64,000 nucleotides of DNA from Cycas panzhihuaensis (taxonomy: Eukaryota > Cycadophyta): positions 98,711,741-98,775,740 of the forward strand of contig CM041465.1 in assembly GCA_023213395.1 (NCBI GenBank), in the 5' to 3' direction. This document shows positions 55,584-64,000 of the stretch, one piece after another; the first letter of the stretch is position 1; the number at the start of each line of letters is the position of its first letter. The translations under genes and the position numbers were made by a program. The notes below the pieces were generated by a model, which did no database searches, was not told where the DNA came from, and was given only the letters and a program-made list of their open reading frames with translations.

Positions 55584-56350
55584 CTAACACGTGCAAAGTT
55601 TGAGGTAGAGAAATTTAATGGCAAGAATAACTTTGAGTTATGGAAGCTAAAACTACATGATATTCTTATACAATAGGGTTTGTACAAAACCCTTGCAGAT
55701 AAATCGAAGAAACCCATAGGGATGGAAGATGATGAATGGGATGACTTAGACAAAAAGGCACTTAGCAGAATACGATTGTGCTTGGTAGATGAAGTCTTGT
55801 TTAACATCGCAGGGGAGGAGATAGCAGTAGGATTATGGACCCAGTTGGAAGGCTTGTATATGACCAAATTAGTAACAAATCAAATCTACCTGAAGAGGTA
55901 ACTGTACTTGTTACGGATGAAGGAAGGTACAAAAATTACTGACCATTTAAATGTTTTCAATAGTCTTATTTATCAGTTAACTATTATCAATGTTAAAATT
56001 GAGGATGAGGACAAGGTTGTTACCTTATTATGCTCATTACCCGAATCCTAGGATAATATTGTCACCTTAATTAGTTTTATCACTACAGATGTATTGGATT
56101 ATGATTCTATTATGAGTGCTTTACTAATGGAAGAAGTGCGAAGGAAATCTAGTCTTGAAACCTCCAAACTAAAAGCTATGGTGGTAAGGGGTAGAATGTT
56201 TGAGAGATGACAAAACTCCAGGAATATATCGAGGTCCAAGTCAAAGAGCAAAAAGAGTAAGCTTAGGTGTTGTCATTGTAATAAGACCGATCACCTCAAG
56301 AAGGATTGCTACAAAAGGAAGGAGTTCCAGAAAAAGGAAGATCCTGTCAA
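55584..56350 (+). pseudogene. Copia-4 gag with zinc knuckle
   Basis: Reads AKFEVEKFNGKNNFELWKLK and LYKTLADKSKKP, then EDDEWDDLDKKALSRIRLCL and WTQLEGLYMTK, closely following TNT1 gag. The knuckle CCHCNKTDHLKKDC (C-x2-C-x4-H-x4-C) is at about 56265-56310. Stops: TAG after ILIQ, TAA after LKR, TAG after LPES and TGA after FER. The usual start methionine is not evident. Confidence 0.9.
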
Positions 56351-57540
56351 GGAGGTGAATCAAGTGGAGTCAAATCAAGGTATGGATGATGATGTCTTGG
56401 TCACTTGTAATGTTTCTTATTATCACCATGACTGGTTATTAGATTCAGGTGCTTTGCACCATATGTATCAACACAAGAGTTGGTTCTCATCATACCAACC
56501 TCTTGATGGTGGTGATATACTTATAGGAAATGAAGTTTCTTGTAAGACAGTTGGCATTAGTAGCATCGAAATTAAGATGTTCGATGGGGTAGTTAGAACA
56601 TTAACTGAGGTTAGACATGTACCTGATCTGAAAAGGAATCAGATTTCCTTGGGTGAACTAGATTCAGGTGGTTTTAAGCATACAAGTCATTAAGGAGTCC
56701 TAAAGGTATCAAAGGATGCCTTGGTTGTTATGAAAGCCTTAAAGAAAGGAAATCTTTATATTTTAGTGGGAAGTACAGATGTCAGCCAAGTAGTTATAGC
56801 ATCAAAGGCTGCAGAAGATCCAGCTCAGTTATGGCATCAGAGACTTGGGCACATGAGCGACAAAGGACTTAAGGTGTTGATAAACCGTAAGTTACTTCCT
56901 GACTTATAACTTTCAGATTTGGCTTTCTGTAAATATTATGTTTTTGGAAAATAATATAGACTCAGGCTTAAAGTAGGGAGTCACACTAGTAAAGGTGTTT
57001 TGGATTACATACATTCAGATGTATGAGGACCAGCCCCTAAAATATCTTATAGAGGATCATTATATTTTATCATATTTATAGATAATTACTCTAGGAAGGT
57101 ATGGGTCTATTTTTTTAAAAAGGAAATCTGAAGTGTTCAGTGTGTTTAAGTAGTTCAAGGCTCTAATTGAGAACAATACTAGTAAGATAAACAAATATTT
57201 AAGAACTGATAATGGAGGTGAGTTCAACTCCTTGGAGTTTAAGAACTATTACAGAGAAGTTGGGATCAAAAGACACAAGACCACTAGCTATACTCTGCAG
57301 TAAAATAGCATTGCTAAGCACATGAATAGGACACTCTTGGAAAGAGCAAGAAGCATGTTGAATAATGTTGTAGTAGAGCAGGTCTTGTGGGTAGAAGTTA
57401 TTCAAACAACTTACCATTTGGTAAACAGGTCACCATCACTTATAATAGACTGCAAGATTCCTAAAGAGGTATGGACTAGACATCCATATGACTATTTAAA
57501 TTTGAGAGTTTTTGGTTGTAATGCTTATGCCTAAACTGAT
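56351..57540 (+). pseudogene. Copia-4 protease and integrase
   Basis: Protease: HDWLLDSGALHHM near 56435 (active-site D-S-G intact). Pre-integrase: LWHQRLGHMSDKGLKVL near 56830. Integrase core: DYIHSDV (Asp, near 57010), FIDNYSRKVWVYF, LRTDNGGEFNS (Asp, near 57205) and MNRTLLERARSML (Glu region, near 57325). A 1-nt insertion in the T/A homopolymer near 57113 shifts the frame from that of gag-protease to that of RT. A stop replaces Gln in the QQNG motif. Confidence 0.9.
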
Positions 57541-59455
57541 AAAAGTAAACGTTCAAAGTTAGAACCAAAATCCAAGAAATGTATCTTTGTTAGTTATGGT
57601 GATAAAGATGGTGTGAAGGGATACAGGTTGTGGGATCCTACTGCCCATAACATCACCATTAACGAAGATGTTGTATTTGATGAATCTCCCCTTGTAAAAT
57701 CAGACAGTGGAGAAGTTGAGTTTGAAATGCAGCCATCTATGGAATCAAAAGTATAGGAAGATCTTTCTGAAGATGAATCAACATCAGATTCACAAGAGTA
57801 TGTGGACACTCCTCTACCAATAATTAGAAGATCTACATAAGTTAGTCATCCACCTGACAAGTACAACCCTTCTATTTCTATTACTTTAGTTTCTAATGAT
57901 GGTGAGCCCACATGTTATCAGGAAGCAATATATAATATCCATGGTGAGAAGTGGAAAAGGGTTATGTAAGAAGAGATAGATGCTTTTAAGAAAAATAATT
58001 CATGGGACTTGGTAGAACTTCCACATGGCAGGAAGACTATTGGTTATAGGTGGGTTTTCAAAAAGAAAATAGGCGTTGATGGAAAGGTTGATAAATACAG
58101 GGCAAGACTAGTGGCTAAAGGTTTTTCACAGAAAGCAGGTATTGACTTTCATAAGAGCTTTTCACCAGTTATCAAACTTGTTTCAATTCGAGTGTTGTTA
58201 GCATTGGTAACTTCTCTCGATTTGGAGTTGGAGCAGTTAGATGTAAAAATAACTTTTCTACATGGAGATTTAGGTGAGGAGATCTATATGGATCAACCAA
58301 AAGGATTTGTACAAGATGGTAGGAAAAGACTTATTTGTAAGCTCAGGAAATTATTGTATGGCCTGAAGTAATCATCTAGGTAGTGGTACAAGAAGTTTGA
58401 TGCCTTCATGGAGAGCCAAATTTTTCAAAGAAGTAAGTATGATCATTGTGTTTACTTTAAATTTATGGATAATGGCTTATTCATTATCTTAGTATTATAT
58501 GTTGATGACATGCTAGTTGCAAGTAAGAGCATGGAAGAAATTAATAAGCTAAAGGCTCAATTGGCTAGAGCTTTTGATATGAAGGATCTAGGAGCTGTAA
58601 AACAAATCTTAAGCATGGAGATATATAGAGACAGGAAAAATGGTAAGCTATGGTTATCACAACAGAAATATGTGGAGAAGGTGCTAACCAGGTTTGGTAT
58701 GGAAAATGTGAAACTAGTGAGTATTCCATTGGCTTCCCACTTCAAGCTTTCTTCAAATATGAGTCCTAGTAGTAAAGAAGAAAAGGTTTATATGTCTCAT
58801 GTGCCTTATGCCAGTGCACTAGGAAGTTTGATATATGCCATGGTATGTATAAGACCTGATAATTCACATGTAGTTGGTGTAATTAGTAGATTTATAGCAA
58901 ATCCAAGAAAGGAACATTTGGCTGCAGTGAAATTGGTGCTTCAGTATTTGAGAGGCACAAGTAACTACTACATCACCTTTAGAAGTACAAGTAATCAGGT
59001 TTGTGGATATATCAATTCAGATTTTGCAGGAGATTTAGACAAAAGAAGGTCTACTTCAGGTTATGTTTTTACTCTTGTAAATGGTCCAGTTAGTTGGATG
59101 TCCAAATTGTAGAGCACAATTACACTGTCAACCATGGAAGCTGAATATGTTACTACAACACATGCTTGTAAAGAAGCAATCTGGTTACAGGGTCTATTGG
59201 TTGAGCTTGGAAGGAGATAGAAAAATGTAAAGGTATTTTGTGATAGTCAAAGTTCCATTTGCTTAGCCAAGAATCCAACTTATCACAGTAGAACAAATCA
59301 TATTACTCTTAAGTGCCATTTTATTAGACAGGTTGTAGAAGAAGGTGGAGTGGCACTTGAGAAAATTCACATAAATCAGAATTGTGCTAATATGTTCACA
59401 AAACCAATACCATTAGAGAAGTTCAAATGGTATTTGACTTCTCTTGGCTTGTAGA
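57541..59455 (+). pseudogene. Copia-4 reverse transcriptase and RNase H
   Basis: RT: YRWVFKKKIGVDGKVDKYRA, LVAKGFSQKAGIDF and QLDVKITFLHGDLGEEIYM (Asp of motif A as DVKITF; usually KTAF). Then KLRKLLYGLK-stop, and LYVDDMLVASKS near 58500 (catalytic box). RNase H: YINSDFAGDLDKRRSTSGYV near 59010, VFCDSQSSICLAKNPTYHSR near 59235 and MFTKPIPLEKFKW near 59392. The stretch 58408-59112 is uninterrupted; stops elsewhere lie at Gln or Trp positions. Confidence 0.92.
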
Positions 59456-59500
59456 AAAGATGATGAAGGGTCTAGGAAAGGTATCGAGTAAATTATTGTT

Positions 59501-59511
59501 AAGGTGGAGAT
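59501..59511 (+). other. Copia-4 polypurine tract
   Basis: AAGGTGGAGAT just before the 3' LTR. Confidence 0.85.
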
Positions 59512-60155
59512 TATTGGATATTATGACAATAATAGTTTGAGGCTAAAATTTTGGTATGTTAGCGGTGCGGTTTCCCCCCCTAATCTTTCTCGGGGGTTCC
59601 AAGGCAGGTGGGAGCCCCCCCTTGGTCGGGGGTGTGGGGGGAATGGAACGCCCCCCGCTAAGAGGAGGTTTAGGGGCAATAGCCCTTGACCTGAAAAATT
59701 AGCCCTGTAAATCATATTAAAATGTAAAGAGAATTACGGTCATTCAATACAAATAACCTAGATTTTATGGTTAAGATTTATGCCTTGGCTATCCCTCTCA
59801 TGTAGCCCGATTTAGGGCTTTTCTTATTATGTTGTATGTAATGTAATGTACTGTGATGAGGGCGGTGACTGGCTGTTGTTCCTTAGAGCATTCTACTATT
59901 GAGATGTACTTTTTCTCTATTTTACAGCAATCAAGATCGATACCTTTCCTGTGTGGATGTTTTCCTAGCATACTACTAGGGTTTTACCATGTTATGTCGG
60001 GTGCATATGTGATGTTTGGCTTTTATATTCATGTTATTACATTATCTTTGAGTTTAGAACTTGCATGTTAAATTATAGTTTTGATTCCTGTAATTAGTTC
60101 CAAAATAGTTCAGATCTTGTGGCAGTTTAAGGTTTGGGACCTTGTATTCTTTACA
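59512..60155 (+). repeat. Copia-4 3' LTR (644 bp)
   Basis: Partner of 54853-55504; the initial TG has become TA, and it ends TTTACA. Confidence 0.92.
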
Positions 60156-60422
60156 CTTACGAGTATCCATCAACTCAGCGGAGAACCACTTGGGAGTCTT
60201 ATATCACCATTTGGACTAAAGTCCTAATCATCATAGGCATAGATGCACATACAAACAAGGGGAATAGACAGACAAATCAAGTAGGCAAGTGACCATACAA
60301 TTATAGTATGCCTCCATAGTTATAAATATATCTAAATAGACAGAAGCATATAAATAGTATGATTAAGATAGGAATATACCTGCACAAAGCCACCTCGATT
60401 CATTCTTAGTGTCTAGGAAACA
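60156..60422 (-). repeat. Gypsy-C LTR, second part
   Basis: Continues the LTR after Copia-4. The end (ATACCTGCAC, then CTAGGAAACA) aligns with the right end of the Gypsy-B LTRs (ACATACCTGCACTTACC and GGGAAACA). Confidence 0.7.
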
Positions 60423-60590
60423 CTGCCCCCTTGGCAGCAGAGCCTCATCACTCGAAAGCATCAAATGATGGTAAATTTTATTAACATAAAACTCATCAGT
60501 AAAATTTGCCTAAGCTAGTGTGTCGATATCTATGGTAAGTGGAAAGTATCCTGACAGATCACATGGATGGGAAAATATATATATGGGTGG
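60423..60590 (-). other. Gypsy-C polypurine tract and 3' internal remnant
   Basis: 60423-60432 reads CTGCCCCCTT, the exact reverse of the Gypsy-A polypurine tract. The next roughly 80 nt (GGCAGCAGAGCCTCA, AAAGCATCA-ATGATGG) align with the reversed 3' end of the Gypsy-A internal region. Homology fades near 60560-60590, so only this stub of a minus-strand element remains. Confidence 0.75.
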
Positions 60591-60599
60591 GGAGAGAGA

Positions 60600-63500
60600 G
60601 GTAATATTATCATTATGGTAAATTAGGTCATATTAAGAAGGATTGTTAGGTATAGCAATGGAAGTAGCAATCTTAATAAACTTAAAATTAACACTAACAA
60701 TAAAAGTAATAACAACAATAACAAAGACCACCTAGATAATGTGCTCATGTGATAGATTCAACTAAAGAGACATCTAATACAATCATAACATGGTTGTTTG
60801 TTGTTATGTACAAAATGGATTCTACTATACTAAATATATGGTTTATTAATTTAAGTGCATTAAAATACATGACATGAAGGTTAGAATGGTTTGATGAGAT
60901 GTACTAAGTGAATCATAAAGTAACCATTGGGGATGACACTAAGCTGGAGGTGATTGAAATTGGAAAAGCACCATTTACTTTACTAAATAGTGATAAATGA
61001 CATTTAGAAAATGTCTTATACATACTAAATTTAAAGGTAAATCTTATTTTGGTTGATGAAATTGAATAATAAGATATGACTGTAATGTTTACTCAAGGAT
61101 AGTACACTATTTGAGATAAATAGAATAATGTTGTGGCCATAGGGCTGGGAGAAAATAATATGTATAAATTATAATGTTACTCTTATATACAGAGAGCACT
61201 CCATGTTATATCACCTAAATTGGAATTATGACATGAAATAATGGGTCATTTGAATTATTTCAATATTTAATTAATGTATAAATAAAAAATTATATATGGA
61301 CTATCTTTGATTAATAACAAAAGTTATTTATATGAACCCTATATTTTTGGTAAGTAATACAAATAACCGTTTCTAAAAAAAAAAGTGTAGAGAGTGAAGG
61401 AAATATTAAGATTGGTTCACTCCTATATTTGTAAACCAGTACCTATCGTCTTGCTAGATAGAGTAAGATATTTAATCACTTTCACTAATGACTTTTTAAG
61501 AAAAGTTTAGATTTTTTCACTAAGAAAAAAATCATAAGACTCCACTTATCTTAAATAGTTTAAAGAGTTGGAAAAAAATGAAAGTGGACATAAAATCAAG
61601 ATCCTACAAACTAACAATGGTGAATAGTACACTTCAAATGAATTCACCAAATTCTGCAATAATTAAGGAATTGAGAGATTGTTTGTTACTACCTATATAC
61701 TTCAACACAACAGAGTTGTTGAACAAATGAACAAAACTTTAGTTAGAAAACTAAAGCAGTGATTAAAGACAAGGATGTTACATATTTCTTATAGGCAGAA
61801 GCTATGAACACAACAACATATCTAATAAACATAAGTACTATAAAGGTAGTGATGAACATAACCCTTGAGGAAGCTTGCTTAGGTAGGAAACCATCAATAA
61901 ATTATCTAAGAATCTTTGAGTTTAATGCATATTTATATATTCAAAACAAAAAATAATAAAAGTTTAATGACAAAATTACAAAGCTTATCCTTGTTGGATA
62001 CTCTAAGAAAAGCAAAGCATATAGAGTATATGAGTTATAAACTTGAAAAGTTCATACAACTCATGATATTATTTTTTAATAAGATGAAACTCATAATGTT
62101 TACTTAAATGAAGTTGAAGATTGGGTTGAGAAACTGTCTAAATATAGTACTTCATGAAATATTGTTCAACCTAAACATAAGCTAATTGAATAGGCGATAA
62201 AGCAAAATTAGAATATTTTTAGTTTCCAGAAGTTAAATATGTGAAGACACCAAAGACAAAACTAAAGTCAAAGCTAAAAAAATTATTTGATTTGACACCT
62301 TCATCTTGAAAGAAAAAGCTTTTAAAATAGTACATAAAAACTATGGAGGATGCTAAAATATTATTACTTGATTGAAAAAAACTAAAATTAAATGAACAAA
62401 ACAACCTTATGAACAGGAGAATATAGATCTTATGGAATGTGCATTAGATTCAAGTGAACCATCCATGATTGAAGAAGTAACTAAAGAGCAAAAGTGAAAT
62501 GAAACTATAAAATATGAAATCTAAGATATCAGTAAGAACTATATATGGGATTAGATCGAATTGCCTACTAGTAAGTATACAATTAAATGTAAATAGATCT
62601 ATATAAAAAAATTCAAATGAGATGGATCTGTAGATAAATATAAACTTTGACTTATAATGAAAGGATTCAAGTAATTAGAAAGGATCGACTACTAAGAAAC
62701 ATTCACTCTTATTATAAAAATAAATACCATTTGAATCATTATGGTGAGAACTATATAACTCAATTGGTAACTATACCAGATGGATGTGAAAAGTGCATTT
62801 TTTAGTGAAGATTTTAAAGAAGAAGTCTGCATGGAGTAACCACTTGGAATTATTGAAAAATATCAAGAACACTTGGTATACCAACTCAAAAAGGCCTTAT
62901 ATGACTTGAAGTAGGCTCCTAGAGCCTAGTCCAAAAAGATTAATCAGTATTTTATAAAGAATAAATTTAAGAGATATCCAACTGACTCAAATTTATACAT
63001 CAAAGAAGAGAATATTAATATCATATTTGTGGTGTTGTACGATGATAATCTACTAAGCATAGGTAATGATATCAAAATAATATCAAACTTAAAAGCAAAT
63101 CTTAATCATTTCTTTAAAATAAGAGATCTTGGAACTTTATATTACTTCCTTAGTATGGAAGTATGGTAAAGGCCTAAATATATCTTCATCTTGTAGGTGT
63201 ACACCTAAAAAATTCTAAAGAAATTTAGAATAGATGATTACAAACTTATGCCTACCCCCATAGAGACATATTCTCTATTAACAACTAAAAATAATGGAGT
63301 TGATGTTAATTCAATATTGTATAAGTAACTGGTAGAAATTCTATTATACTTTATTATTGTAAGACTTGATATATCTTTTTCAATTAGAATATTATCCAAA
63401 TTTATGGAAGTGCTAAAATAATCTCTAAAAAGTTATAAAAAGAATCCTCAAATACTTAAAAGGGACAATTCAATATGGACTTAAATTTCATCATAATAAT

Positions 63501-63950
63501 AACATCAAATTAATAAGATTTATAAATTTTAATTAGGCTAGATGTATAAATAGTATAAGGTTAACTTTTGGATATTGTTTTAGTTTAGGATCAACTACTA
63601 TTATATGGAGTAATAAAAAGAAATCAATGTTATTTTAGCCTCAACTAAAGTATAATATAAGGTTGTAGTTGTAGCAACTATTAAATCTATTTGGTTATAA
63701 TAGATTATAAAGGATATGGAACTACCACAATTAGAACCAACTAACTTGTATTATGACAATTACAGTACCTTGAAAATTATAAAAAATTATGTGGACTATG
63801 CCCATACCAAATACATTGAGGTGAACAATTACTTTATTTAAGAATTTATTAAAAAATGTATGGTAGAAATAATATATAGACCAACAAAAGAATAATTGGC
63901 TAAAATTTTCACCAAGCCACTTATACATAAAAGATTTGAGAGTTTCTAGG
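60600..63950 (+). pseudogene. Copia-5 pol, heavily decayed
   Basis: A Copia polyprotein in order but riddled with stops. A zinc-knuckle half HYGKLGHIKKDC is near 60615. The protease region FINLSALKYMT near 60840 has lost the active-site Asp-Ser-Gly. An integrase C-terminal stretch lies at about 61600-61900. RT: DGSVDKYKL, QMDVKSAFFSEDFKEEV near 62775, YQLKKALYDLK near 62880 and VVLYDDNLLSIGND near 63030 (catalytic box). RNase H remnants follow, with LAKIFTKPLIHKRF near 63897. The 3' LTR would lie beyond the window. Confidence 0.85.
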
Positions 63951-64000
63951 ATGGTTTAAGTGTCAGAAAAAATGAAATAAACATTAAGGTGAGTGTTGAT

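Larger units (their letters stand above)
54853..60155 (+). mobile_element. Copia-4, TNT1/Tork-like LTR retrotransposon
   Basis: LTRs at 54853-55504 and 59512-60155, a primer site after the left LTR and a polypurine tract before the right. All Copia domains are present in order: gag, protease, integrase, RT, RNase H. The gag and pol sequence is very close to the TNT1-94 type. Edge words CTTGT and CTTAC match at 3 of 5 positions, a probable decayed duplication. It is disabled by one frameshift and many stops, mostly at Gln and Trp codons. It is inserted in the Gypsy-C LTR. Confidence 0.93.

Noticed and set aside
55424-55867. 147-codon minus-strand frame
   Set aside because: It is antisense to Copia-4 gag and the LTR/primer region; the gag reading is far better supported.

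Overview
The window reads as intergenic, heterochromatin-like nuclear DNA of a land plant, probably a seed plant with a large repeat-rich genome. This rests on the families present: a plant L1-type LINE with an RNase H domain, several Ty1/Copia lineages including a TNT1/Tork-like one, Tat-type Ty3/Gypsy elements with LTRs of about 2.6 kb and an extra RNase H, a plant mobile domain (PMD) gene, and a fragment of the plant-specific DUF1005 family. I found no intact host gene, rRNA, tRNA or CRISPR array. The species cannot be named from the sequence.

Layout. 1-3443 is AT-rich DNA without a recognisable gene. 4154-6930 is a 5'-truncated LINE flanked by two 710-bp direct repeats (3444-4153 and 6931-7640) that abut its truncation point and its poly(A) tail exactly. 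From about 7.7 to 45.2 kb there is a four-level nest that can be unpicked from terminal repeats and 5-bp target duplications. An old minus-strand Copia (Copia-1; 3' part at 8046-8809, remainder at 42459-45200) was split by plus-strand Copia-2 (8810-42458, duplication TTTAT). Copia-2 was split by plus-strand Gypsy-A (11798-38679, duplication CAGGG). Gypsy-A was split by minus-strand Gypsy-B (21910-35131, duplication GAGGG).

Right part. Copia-3 occupies 45201-51468 and its flanks do not match each other. It is followed by a possible Copia LTR and primer site, a decayed minus-strand Gypsy LTR (Gypsy-C; about 51833-54852 plus 60156-60422) interrupted by a TNT1-like Copia-4 (54853-60155), and a heavily mutated plus-strand Copia-5 (about 60600 to the window end).

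Function. Gypsy-B carries gag, protease, RT-RNase H and integrase segments, interrupted by frameshifts, plus an intact 185-residue extra RNase H. Gypsy-A has lost RT, RNase H and integrase but keeps gag/protease remnants and a damaged extra RNase H. Between these it holds an antisense multi-exon PMD gene with its own TATA box. Copia-2 keeps a gag fragment but no pol, and its internal region contains an antisense DUF1005 exon fragment, so it may be a non-autonomous, gene-carrying retrotransposon. The points most worth following up are the 710-bp LINE target duplication, the antisense PMD gene in the Tat element, the DUF1005 fragment inside Copia-2, and the peculiar indel pattern between the two Gypsy-B LTRs.
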